Source: Cellvibrionales bacterium UBA4451 (GTDB lineage: Bacteria; Pseudomonadota; Gammaproteobacteria; Pseudomonadales; Porticoccaceae). From it: 7,756 nt of DNA. The notes under the pieces were generated by a model. The model did not search any database. It worked only from the letters and a program-made list of their open reading frames with translations, and was not told where the DNA came from. Below, piece by piece: positions 1-5,612 of the stretch. The translations under genes were made by a program, and so were the position numbers. Each line of letters starts with the position of its first letter. Position 1 is the stretch's first letter. The DNA is taken from contig DGPB01000008.1 of the NCBI GenBank assembly GCA_002390285.1, positions 190,356-198,111 on the forward strand, given 5' to 3'.

Positions 1-57
1 GTATTATTTTCTGTATAAGTATTTATTGCGGTTCGAGATAAAAAAGTAGACATAGCA

Positions 58-927
58 ATGACCAATCACAATCAGGACACTGATAACCTGTTTCCCATAC
101 GTGACTTGAGTGCTCGTACGCAAGTCAATACCGTTACTTTGAGGGCCTGGGAGCGTCGCTATGGTCTTCTTACCCCACAAAGAACCTTAAAAGGGCATCG
201 ACTTTATTCGGACCATGATGTCGCTACCATCGAGAAAATTTTAGCCTTGGTTGCTAGGGGGGTGCCGCTGGGTAAGGTTAAGCCATTACTTGAAACTGAT
301 ATATCTGCGGTGTCAGAAGGTAATGGAACTGAAAACTGGCAGAGTTCTATTGCAGAGCTGATTGCTGTAATTGAGCTATTTTCAGTGAGTAAAGTGGAGA
401 ACCTTATACAACGATTCTTTGCAAATTATCCGGCCCCAATTTGCCGTGAGCGCTTGATGGAACCGGTTTTTGCAGAATTAGTTCAGCGTGACGATAACGG
501 TGCTGCGCTCGGTTTCGCGGAAAGTGAATTGGTTCGTTATGCATTAACGCGCTTAAGTGCCAAAGTTAGCAAGAAAAAACGCTCTCATGCAGTCACATTG
601 ATTGCAGGTAATCAGGCGCCGATTTGGCATTTGGCTTTAATGGCCTTGGAATTAACTGATGTGAAATTTTCGGTGTATCTATTAACTGGTGCATTTAGTG
701 TGGCGACCGGAATCGAACTTGCTGGGAAATTTAAAGATGCCTATACAGTGTTTTACCAAGATGGCTGTTGGAAAGTTAAAGAGCAAGAGTTGCTGGCCGC
801 TGCGTTGCTCCAGAATGATAGGCTATTGCTCTGCGGTACCGCACCGGTACTTACCAGGTTTGACAAAGAGGATCGAGTATTTGGGGATGTAAATAGCTGC
901 ATTAGTGGTTTGTTGAAACTGTCATAA
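58..927 (+). CDS. MerR-family regulator, LitR/CarH-like, apparently lacking cobalamin-binding motifs
   Basis: This is a 289-residue DNA-binding transcriptional regulator. Residues 11-80 form a MerR winged helix-turn-helix, with the hallmark RAWERRYGLL at 29-38 and HRLYSDHD at 47-54. The rest (about 95-289) has the size and helical look of the CarH/LitR C-terminal half (cobalamin-binding cap plus Rossmann-like domain). I cannot find the W-x9-EH motif; the matching place reads FAESEL near 153-158. A clear E/DxHxxG is also absent; the closest is IWHLAL with H191. It may therefore not bind adenosylcobalamin directly, as is known for some LitR homologues in Pseudomonas that answer to partner photosensors. 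It heads the operon, 36 bp before the next gene. The ATG at 58 has only a weak AG-rich leader. The family is secure; a role in light response is inferred from the neighbours. Confidence 0.88.
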   Translation: MTNHNQDTDNLFPIRDLSARTQVNTVTLRAWERRYGLLTPQRTLKGHRLYSDHDVATIEKILALVARGVPLGKVKPLLETDISAVSEGNGTENWQSSIAELIAVIELFSVSKVENLIQRFFANYPAPICRERLMEPVFAELVQRDDNGAALGFAESELVRYALTRLSAKVSKKKRSHAVTLIAGNQAPIWHLALMALELTDVKFSVYLLTGAFSVATGIELAGKFKDAYTVFYQDGCWKVKEQELLAAALLQNDRLLLCGTAPVLTRFDKEDRVFGDVNSCISGLLKLS

Positions 928-963
928 GTCAAATTTACAGAGCTGAGTTGTGCTGAGGTGCCT

Positions 964-1875
964 ATGAAAATACTGATAACCGGTGGAACAGGCTTAATAG
1001 GACGGTCCTTCATTGAGCAATTTAGTGAATACCAAATTACTGCTCTAACGCGATCTATATCCAAAGCTGAAATACTGTTCCCCTCCTCTGTTAAGCTGAT
1101 TGATTCTCTAGAAAGTTTACAGAATTTAGATATGTTTGACGCGGTTATTAATCTCGCAGGAGAGCCAATCATAGACAAGCGTTGGAGCGAAAAACAAAAA
1201 CAAATTATAAGTCAAAGTCGCTGGAAGATAACGCAGCAGTTGGTCGATTTATTTGCCTGTAGTCATAAACCACCAAAAGTGTTCCTAAGTGGTTCCGCTA
1301 TTGGTGTTTACGGTAATAGGGGGGATAAAGTTCTTACTGAATCCTGTGCCGTTCAAAAAACTGATTTTCCTACAGCGGTCTGTTTACGTTGGGAGGAGCT
1401 TGCTAAGCAGGCCGAACCTTATACTCGTGTGGTTTTACTTCGAACAGGTATCGTTTTATCCCCGCGGGGTGGAGCTTTAGTAAAGATGTTATTGCCATTT
1501 AAATGTTGTTTAGGGGGGAGGATTGGTAATGGCCGGCAGTATATGTCTTGGATTCATTATCAAGATTACATCAACGCGTTGGATTATTTACTAACGGAGA
1601 AAAGCTTATTTTCGGCGGTTAATGTGGTGGCACCACAAGCGGTGACAAACCGCCTCTTCACTCAAGTACTCGCTGCTTCAATGCACCGACTAGCCATATT
1701 GCCTGTGCCTAGAAAAATTATGCAGTATCTACTCGGTGAGTCATCCTGCCTCTTGCTCGACAGTCAGAGAGTTGTACCTCAAGCATTACTCATCAGTGGT
1801 TTTCAATTTAGCTTCCCAAGCCTGAAGTCAGCGTTGATTGATGTGCTAAAAAACCTACCGAATAAAGAGAGTTAG
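964..1875 (+). CDS. TIGR01777-family NAD(P)-dependent epimerase (YfcH/SDR39U1-like)
   Basis: This is a cytoplasmic extended-SDR protein of about 303 residues whose substrate is unknown across the family. The N-terminus MKILITGGTGLIG is the dinucleotide-binding GGTGxxG motif of a Rossmann fold. Family landmarks follow in order: LSGSAIGVYGNRGD, CLRWEELA, LLRTGIVLSPRGGAL, the RIGNG...SWIHYQD block, and a C-terminal DUF1731-like segment with LLGESSCLLLDSQRVVP and GFQFSFP. I chose ATG 964 over the in-frame GTG at 958 because GAGG at 955-958 sits 5 nt ahead of the ATG and the Rossmann strand then starts normally. The gene ends 4 bp before the lipocalin gene, so the two are probably translated together. 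Relatives commonly sit beside MerR regulators, lipocalins and photolyases. Nothing looks broken. Confidence 0.92.
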   Translation: MKILITGGTGLIGRSFIEQFSEYQITALTRSISKAEILFPSSVKLIDSLESLQNLDMFDAVINLAGEPIIDKRWSEKQKQIISQSRWKITQQLVDLFACSHKPPKVFLSGSAIGVYGNRGDKVLTESCAVQKTDFPTAVCLRWEELAKQAEPYTRVVLLRTGIVLSPRGGALVKMLLPFKCCLGGRIGNGRQYMSWIHYQDYINALDYLLTEKSLFSAVNVVAPQAVTNRLFTQVLAASMHRLAILPVPRKIMQYLLGESSCLLLDSQRVVPQALLISGFQFSFPSLKSALIDVLKNLPNKES

Positions 1876-1879
1876 TTAA

Positions 1880-2422
1880 ATGCAATATTTTTTTATTGTT
1901 CTATTATTAGGCCTCAGCGGTTGCATGGGAATTCCTGACGGTATTGAGCCCATTCAAGGTTTTGAGGTAAATCGTTACCTAGGCAAATGGTATGAAATAG
2001 CGAGACTGGATCATACTTTTGAACGTGGACTACAGCGCGTAACCGCAGATTACAGCATGCGACAAGATGGTGGAATTAAGGTTATTAATCGTGGCTTTGA
2101 TGAAAAATCACACACATGGGATGAAGCCGAAGGCAAAGCCTACTTTGTGAAAGACGTTAAAGCAGGTCATTTGAAGGTATCCTTCTTTGGCCCTTTTTAT
2201 GCTTCTTACATTATTTTTGGTTTGGGTAATGATTATGAGTATTCACTAGTGACGAGCAGCAATAGGTCTTATCTTTGGCTATTGTCTAGAACCCCAGTGA
2301 TTGATGAAACGCTAAAAAGTGACCTGACGAAGCGAATGGCTGATTTAGGCTTTGAGACACAATCGCTCATATTTGTCGAACAGCCCAGTGAGCCAAATAT
2401 GGATAATAAATATGGAGGGTAA
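1880..2422 (+). CDS. blc: Blc-type bacterial lipocalin, outer-membrane lipoprotein
   Basis: This is a 180-residue lipocalin predicted to be lipid-anchored in the outer membrane. A short hydrophobic signal peptide ends in the lipobox LSGC, so Cys15 would be lipidated. Residue 16 is Met rather than Asp, which favours outer-membrane sorting under the Lol +2 rule. The lipocalin signature follows: GKWYEIARLDH with G35-K36-W37, then ADYS, the FFGPFYASYII strand, and the closing YLWLLSRTP with its conserved Arg. E. coli Blc, of similar length, binds lysophospholipids and fatty acids and is tied to envelope stress. The C-terminal ~15 residues are a polar tail. The gene lies 4 bp after the epimerase stop with a modest AAAGAGAG leader, and 4 bp before the next start. 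In light-induced clusters it is thought to handle damaged lipids; that role is inferred here. Confidence 0.93.
   Translation: MQYFFIVLLLGLSGCMGIPDGIEPIQGFEVNRYLGKWYEIARLDHTFERGLQRVTADYSMRQDGGIKVINRGFDEKSHTWDEAEGKAYFVKDVKAGHLKVSFFGPFYASYIIFGLGNDYEYSLVTSSNRSYLWLLSRTPVIDETLKSDLTKRMADLGFETQSLIFVEQPSEPNMDNKYGG
2414..2418 (+). promoter_or_regulatory. Ribosome binding site GGAGG for the small Cys protein
   Basis: GGAGG lies inside the last codons of the lipocalin gene, 8 nt before ATG 2427. This strong Shine-Dalgarno sequence fixes the start of the 52-residue protein and argues that this small gene is really translated. Confidence 0.75.
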
Positions 2423-2426
2423 TAAA

Positions 2427-2585
2427 ATGAAAAGTGAGTTAACGCGTTTGCCATGCAGAGGGTGCTTGCGGAGTTGTATAAATTATACCACTTGCAAAGG
2501 ACGACCTTGGAGGCTGCCTATAACAGAAGGTACTTCTGAAGAAATAAACAAGGAACAAGGTAAAACCTCTGGAAATGAAAAATGA
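2427..2585 (+). CDS. Small four-cysteine protein, family not recognised
   Basis: This 52-residue protein belongs to no family I can name with confidence. The first half is compact and cysteine-rich, with C10, C13, C17 and C23 (CRGC, then three residues, C, five residues, C), followed by KGRPWRLP at 24-31. The second half (about 32-52) is charged and low in complexity, probably disordered. Four closely spaced cysteines suggest a zinc or iron-sulfur site, although none is proved. There is no signal peptide or membrane segment. Support for it being real: a GGAGG site 8 nt upstream, a start 4 bp after the lipocalin stop, and a 4-bp ATGA overlap with the chelatase gene downstream, so it sits inside an operon with no room to spare. 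Small Cys-rich proteins do occur near photolyase genes, but I make no function claim. Confidence 0.75.
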   Translation: MKSELTRLPCRGCLRSCINYTTCKGRPWRLPITEGTSEEINKEQGKTSGNEK

Positions 2586-2980
2586 AGCAATTATTAATTG
2601 TGGCCCACGGCAGTCGAAGGGAGCAATCAAATAATGAGGTAAGAGTACTTGCAGAAAAGGTGGCTGCTGATTTGCCTCTGCTTAGTGATCATGTGCTGGT
2701 AGCTTTTTTGGAATTCGCATCGCCGTCAATTAGCGCTGCTGTTGATATTTGTTTTGCTCGAGGTGTTAAGGAACTTATTGTTTTCCCGTATTTTTTATCT
2801 ACTGGTAACCATGTTGTTAAGGATATACCAAGAGAAATTCATAACGCGACGAATAACTGGGCCGATAAAAAAATAACTATACTTCCTCATCTGGGGGCAT
2901 CGGATGAGATGGCAAATTTAATTGCCACGTGCGTGTCGCGAACTTACCAGGGAATCGATTTGTTATCCCAATCCAGATAG
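2582..2980 (+). CDS. Small CbiX/SirB-type sirohydrochlorin chelatase family protein
   Basis: This 132-residue single-domain class II chelatase would insert cobalt or iron into sirohydrochlorin, or a related tetrapyrrole, in the cytoplasm. The N-terminus MKQLLIVAHGSR carries the conserved metal-site His9. FLEFASPS (about 42-49) holds the usual Glu44, and VFPYFLSTGNHVVKDIP (about 67-83) carries the second His77. The length fits the short archaeal-type and bacterial CbiX, which works as a homodimer, rather than the two-domain form. The ATG overlaps the stop of the small Cys protein (ATGA), so the two are probably coupled. The 3' end runs 37 bp into the convergent SDR gene; the last ten or so residues (QGIDLLSQSR) look non-conserved and may come from that overlap. 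The metal and substrate cannot be told from sequence. A link to cobalamin, siroheme or photo-stress is inferred from context. Confidence 0.87.
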   Translation: MKQLLIVAHGSRREQSNNEVRVLAEKVAADLPLLSDHVLVAFLEFASPSISAAVDICFARGVKELIVFPYFLSTGNHVVKDIPREIHNATNNWADKKITILPHLGASDEMANLIATCVSRTYQGIDLLSQSR

Positions 2981-3690
2981 GAGAGCTGACCGTCGATCTC
3001 GGCGTCATGCATAATTCGGCACAGTCGCGCGGCGACAAACTCCGTGGTAAACAGTTTTTCAGCAGGAACTGAGGTCTGAAACGGTTTCGACAGAGCGGTA
3101 TCTGTAGTGCCCGGGTGAAAGGCGATCAGCTTGACATTTTTCACCCGTCGCGCATATTCGATTGAGAGAGTGCGCAACATCATGTTGAGCGCGGCCTTAG
3201 AGCTGCGGTAGGCATACCAGCCTCCGAGATGGTTGTCATTAATGCTGCCGACTCTGGCACTGAGGGCAGCGACTACACAGCGCTGCTTGCCTTTTAATAT
3301 GGGGTGTAACAGTTTCAACCACAGGGCGGGCACTACGGTGTTGGCCTGAAAAACAGCTTGTAGGGTATTGGCATTTATATCTTCAAGGCGTTTTTCCGGC
3401 CATACCGTATCGCTGTGCAACAGCCCATGACAGATAATCACCCTGGTGATGTGCCCAGCAAATGGCTGCAACTGCTCAACCACTCTAGCCATCGCCGGCT
3501 CCGCATATTCGCTTTCAATCCATAGCGGCGCGCTGGTTGTATTCGAAGCTCTGGTCAGATGCGAAGGCGCTGGCTTGCGACTCACCGCGACGACGATATC
3601 TATTTCAGGGTCCGACATTAATTGTGTAATGATTGCCTGGGCAATACCACCACTGGCGCCGAGCACCAGTGCTGCAGTAGCGTCGGTCAT
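2944..3690 (-). CDS. Short-chain dehydrogenase/reductase, CsgA/C-factor-like
   Basis: This is a 248-residue classical-type SDR in the cytoplasm. GASGGIA at 11-17 is the coenzyme-binding turn, ICHG at 86-89 stands where NNAG is usual, Ser144 and Ser149 are candidates for the catalytic Ser, and YRSSK gives Tyr161 and Lys165. The tail SYLDWDNKSIPW is typical of the CsgA-like SDRs that occur in photolyase-linked clusters, so the C-terminus looks natural. Asp31 at the end of the second strand would favour NAD(H), which is only a guess. The ATG overlaps the stop of the DCC gene by 4 bp, which indicates one transcript. Its 3' end overlaps the convergent chelatase gene by 37 bp. It is GC-rich (about 57% in a sampled line) against about 40% just to its left. 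The substrate is unknown. Confidence 0.92.
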   Translation of the reverse strand: MTDATAALVLGASGGIAQAIITQLMSDPEIDIVVAVSRKPAPSHLTRASNTTSAPLWIESEYAEPAMARVVEQLQPFAGHITRVIICHGLLHSDTVWPEKRLEDINANTLQAVFQANTVVPALWLKLLHPILKGKQRCVVAALSARVGSINDNHLGGWYAYRSSKAALNMMLRTLSIEYARRVKNVKLIAFHPGTTDTALSKPFQTSVPAEKLFTTEFVAARLCRIMHDAEIDGQLSYLDWDNKSIPW

Positions 3691-4085
3691 AGCTCACCCC
3701 GCTTAATTTCACAGACCTCGCAGCGATCGCTGCCGGTTAGTAACTTTGAAATCTGCGAACGGTGCTTTGCAAAAAAAAGATAGACCCAATGCGACACCTG
3801 CTTGATCAGCGGCCAGCGCAGCGCTGCAACCCAGTGACGTTTGCCCGCTAGAGTCCAGGCTGCATAGGTCACATCCAGGGCATATATCATTTCACCATTG
3901 GCCAGCTGGCCATGAAGCATCTGGTCGGCGCGCACAGGGTCAATATGCGGGAAGCGTTGAGAAAACCCCTCGGCGTGACTATCTTGCAGCGCGATTTTTT
4001 GTTTGCTGTCGAGTTGACACAAGTGGCGCATCTCCGAGACACAGAGTGGGCAGCCTCCATCGTAAAAAATGGTTAGTTCAGTCAT
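3687..4085 (-). CDS. DCC-family (DUF393) thiol-disulfide protein
   Basis: This 132-residue protein carries the DCC-family signature. YDGGCPLCVSEM near the start gives the CxxC pair C12 and C15 in a thioredoxin-like setting, which suggests thiol-disulfide exchange. ALDVTYAAW in the middle is also typical of the family. The C-terminus adds a second pair, C122 and C125 (DRCEVCE), which could form a second redox or metal site. A mildly hydrophobic stretch (WVYLFFAK) is too short for a secure membrane span. Starting at 4085, the gene has GGAG (as CTCC at 4094-4097 on the plus strand) 8 nt upstream. It overlaps the SDR gene by 4 bp. DCC proteins are often found beside photolyases and SDRs. Their exact substrate is not known. 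Confidence 0.9.
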   Translation of the reverse strand: MTELTIFYDGGCPLCVSEMRHLCQLDSKQKIALQDSHAEGFSQRFPHIDPVRADQMLHGQLANGEMIYALDVTYAAWTLAGKRHWVAALRWPLIKQVSHWVYLFFAKHRSQISKLLTGSDRCEVCEIKRGEL

Positions 4086-4093
4086 GCTTATAA

Positions 4094-4097
4094 CTCC
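4094..4097 (-). promoter_or_regulatory. Ribosome binding site GGAG for the DCC gene
   Basis: GGAG on the minus strand lies 8 nt before the ATG at 4085 and supports that start. A promoter for the DCC-SDR pair could lie in 4100-4290, but I see no convincing -35/-10 pair there. Confidence 0.6.
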
Positions 4098-4290
4098 GGA
4101 TCCGTCAATATCAAAGCAGCCACTAACGCGTGCAGCAACACTACTAATATTTTTCTAGTAATCGCATTTACCAGTAGCTGTTGCTAATTGACTGGGTTTT
4201 CCCGGTCAGGCGCGCTATCCATAGCAAACTTAAAAATTCCTTTATTAGCAAGTACATTGCAAAAAGCACCATAATCGGCGCGCCGGCTAA

Positions 4291-4857
4291 TCAGCTGTCC
4301 AAGACAAGTTTTTTGAGGCAGCTTACCCATAGCGGGTGGTCATTCAGGCTTTCTACTAGCTGGATTTTCTCACCGCCATTCTCAGTAAAAATTTGCTGGT
4401 ATTCATCGCCTATTTCGATGACCGTTTCGAGGCAATCGGCGGTAAATGCCGGCGGGAACACCAGTAACTTTTTGGCACCTTGCTTCGCCCAGGCCTCCAC
4501 TACTTTGTCTGAAAAGGGTTCCAGCCAGTTCTTATCGAGGCGCGACTGGAAGCACACGGTGTAATCGGTTTTCCTTAGCCCGAGTTTCTCCGCCAGAAGT
4601 CGAGTGGTCTCAAAGCAGCTGGCTTTATAACAATACTGGTTCTCTGTGGTGACGCCATGATCACAGTGTCTGTCTGCGCACAAGCCACCTTCATAAACCT
4701 TATCGACATGACGGATGGGGAGACCATGGTATGAAAACAACACATGATCATAATCGTTAAGGTCATACTTGCTGGCTCGGTCGACGACCGCACATCAGTC
4801 ACGGACGGGCTGTCCGGAGTCCCCAAATTTATTAATAGTACGCCGGTTTTTTTTCAT
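4291..4857 (-). pseudogene. hemH: Ferrochelatase remnant: frameshifted start, large internal deletion
   Basis: Ferrochelatase inserts iron into protoporphyrin IX to make heme; intact bacterial forms are about 320-350 residues. The C-terminal half is intact: from codons near 4790 it reads DRASKYDLNDYDH, then VLFSYHGLP with the catalytic His, a segment with four Cys (CADRHC ... CYKASC), FPPAFTADCLETVIEIG with the conserved Glu, and a stop at 4291. The N-terminus is also present: minus-strand ATG at 4857-4855 is followed by eight A. Dropping one A gives MKKTGVLL, then INLGTPDSPSVTDVR, a textbook ferrochelatase start. As written, the frame ends after 20 codons. About 150 codons between VR and DRAS are missing, and the two ends are out of frame with each other. 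A product from the GTG at 4743 would lack the N-terminal domain. The gene is almost surely non-functional unless misassembled. Its four-Cys loop resembles the [2Fe-2S] ferrochelatase class. Confidence 0.9.
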
Positions 4858-5032
4858 TGGTAGGATATGCCAGTTGAGAATAGGGTTGTTGGATCGGTCA
4901 ATTATAGGTTCATGCTATCAAAAATTAAAGCGATACCAGTCTTCGTCATTAGTACGTATAAAACTGGAAAATGGATGAGAATTAAGTCGATAAAAGTCTA
5001 AATAAGCACCTAAGTCAGACAGTATTACCCTT

Positions 5033-5143
5033 TTAGGCTTTAAGTGAGCGTCCAATTTCCTTGCGTCCTATGCAGTACTGTAGCTGAAACGCAGGTATTA
5101 GATACCACGGCTGTTTTAGTGTCTGTAGGATGGTAATTTGCAT
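5033..5143 (-). pseudogene. Possible tyrosine recombinase (integrase) N-terminal fragment
   Basis: On the minus strand, ATG at 5143 opens 36 codons before a TAA at 5033-5035. The product has PWYLIPAF at 12-19 and IGRKEIGRSLKA at 25-36. Many phage-type integrases start with a WYxRxxIP segment followed by GRKEIRRSLKT, the DUF6538-like arm-binding region, so the likeness is in the right order and spacing. The rest of such a protein (core-binding and catalytic domains) is not present downstream in any frame that I can follow. No ribosome site stands out. If real it is a scar of an old mobile element next to the broken hemH. The match is short and made by eye, so confidence is low. Confidence 0.3.
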
Positions 5144-5160
5144 AGTTTCAGCTTCTTAGG
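5067..5160. repeat. Cluster of inverted repeats, possible RNA fold
   Basis: AGCTGAAAC at 5082-5090 is perfectly complementary to GTTTCAGCT at 5145-5153. CTATGC (5068-5073) pairs with GCATAG (5140-5145). Between them GGTAT-TAG-ATACC (5094-5106) makes a small hairpin. The arms partly compete, and part of the region reads as a possible integrase fragment, so a folded RNA is only one explanation. Confidence 0.35.
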
Positions 5161-5200
5161 TCTTACTAATTAACAGTTATGTGGCAGGTAGGTATAGGCA

Positions 5201-5416
5201 GTGAATAAAATTAATCCTAAAAAATTGCTCAATAGTAAATGGACTGCTATTAATCCAGTTAAGAAAGAAAAACATTTTTTGGTAATAGAGCTTGAGCTTG
5301 ATGAAGAAGGTGGCGTTGATCATTGCTTAATAGAGTCTGTTATATCTAATAGATCAGAACCAATCGAATGGCAGGAATTAAAGAACAGCGACAAATGGCT
5401 GCAGGGTTGGAAGTGA
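5201..5416 (+). CDS. TIGR02450-family Trp-rich small protein
   Basis: This 71-residue soluble protein matches the Trp-rich TIGR02450 family along its whole length. It opens with INPKKLLNSKWTA, then PVKKEKHFLV at about 19-28, an acidic ELELDEEGG, EWQELKNSDKW, and the typical ending WLQGWK. Members are about 70 residues long and have no known biochemical role, although they occur repeatedly beside photolyase or cryptochrome genes and in cyanobacteria. The start is GTG at 5201, the only one that gives the family N-terminus; AGGTAGG at 5186-5192 lies 8 nt upstream, and an ATG at 5179 is out of frame. It stands alone here, divergent from the hemH remnant, with AT-rich flanks. A hairpin at 5492-5513 may end its transcript. 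A part in light or oxidative stress is inferred from context. Confidence 0.88.
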   Translation: MNKINPKKLLNSKWTAINPVKKEKHFLVIELELDEEGGVDHCLIESVISNRSEPIEWQELKNSDKWLQGWK

Positions 5417-5438
5417 AAATCGGTACTTTGGTAGGTAC

Positions 5439-5477
5439 ACCTAACAAGGCCGGTCACAATCGCCATTCGGGTTGGAC
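5439..5477 (+). other. Weak attC-like half site
   Basis: ACCTAAC at 5439-5445 fits the integron attC core RYYYAAC and is followed by AAGGC, as in many chromosomal attC sites. GTTGGAC at 5471-5477 fits GTTRRRY. The spacing (39 bp in all) is shorter than known attC sites, and I cannot pair the inner L boxes. It lies 22 bp after a small stand-alone gene, where a cassette attC would be expected. It is more likely chance or a decayed site. Confidence 0.2.
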
Positions 5478-5491
5478 GTCGCTGACGCTGA

Positions 5492-5513
5492 GCCTATGCT
5501 GGCGGCCATAGGC
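5492..5513 (+). terminator. Hairpin after the TIGR02450 gene, possible weak terminator
   Basis: GCCTATG (5492-5498) and CATAGGC (5507-5513) form a perfect 7-bp stem with an 8-nt loop; flanking GCT and AGC can extend it past a two-base bulge. The downstream bases are T-rich (TCCTGTTTGTTT) but without a clean T run. It could end the 5201-5416 transcript. Confidence 0.4.
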
Positions 5514-5528
5514 AGCTCCTGTTTGTTT

Positions 5529-5544
5529 CGCTATAGTAATAGCG
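5529..5544. repeat. Perfect 6-bp palindrome next to heptamer repeats
   Basis: CGCTAT-AGTA-ATAGCG is a perfect inverted repeat with a 4-nt loop. Its last base begins the GTGTAGC tandem array. It may be an operator or simply an end of the repeat unit; it lies about 70 bp upstream of the DUF3604 start. Confidence 0.4.
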
Positions 5545-5578
5545 TGTAGCGTGTAGCGTGTAGCGTTTAGTGTGCAGT
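5544..5578 (+). repeat. Tandem heptamer repeat GTGTAGC, about five units
   Basis: Three perfect GTGTAGC units (5544-5564) are followed by two degenerate ones, GTTTAGT and GTGCAGT. The array occupies the region where the promoter of the DUF3604 gene would be expected, 35-70 bp before its start codon. A seven-base period does not match a helical turn. It could change length by slippage. Confidence 0.8.
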
Positions 5579-5599
5579 GTGTTTGTCCCTACACAGAAC

Positions 5600-5605
5600 A
5601 AGGAG
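5600..5605 (+). promoter_or_regulatory. Ribosome binding site AAGGAG for the DUF3604 gene
   Basis: A strong Shine-Dalgarno sequence lies 7 nt before ATG 5613. It shows that the original start of this gene is 5613, upstream of the first nonsense codon. Confidence 0.85.
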
Positions 5606-5612
5606 ATAGAAA

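Larger units (their letters stand above)
4858..5200. other. AT-rich gap of 343 bp without an intact gene
   Basis: One sampled line (4981-5040) is about 33% GC. I find no complete gene of recognisable family. The stretch contains the upstream region of hemH on its left, the possible integrase remnant at 5033-5143, several inverted repeats at 5067-5160, and the leader of the TIGR02450 gene at its right end. A minus-strand reading of about 45 codons that ends in DEDWYRFNF (stop near 4919) overlaps the integrase-like fragment in another frame; I do not recognise it. Confidence 0.6.

Noticed and set aside
9..35. An AT-rich stretch containing TGTATAA upstream of the regulator gene, considered as a LitR-type operator
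   Set aside because: Only a single partial half site is visible and there is no clear dyad or promoter pair.
4168..4272. A 34-residue minus-strand frame between hemH and the DCC gene, hydrophobic in its first half (MVLFAMYLLIKEFLSLLW)
   Set aside because: It has no ribosome site and no recognisable family, and the hydrophobic run could arise by chance. It could be a tiny membrane protein, but I cannot support it.
4913..5002. A 29-residue plus-strand frame starting MLSKIKAIPVFVI
   Set aside because: It lacks a ribosome site and a family match and lies in AT-rich sequence.
4919..5060. A minus-strand frame of about 45 codons ending DEDWYRFNF, with an AAGGA just before a TTG
   Set aside because: The composition looks protein-like, but it overlaps the possible integrase fragment in another frame, uses a rare start, and matches nothing I know.
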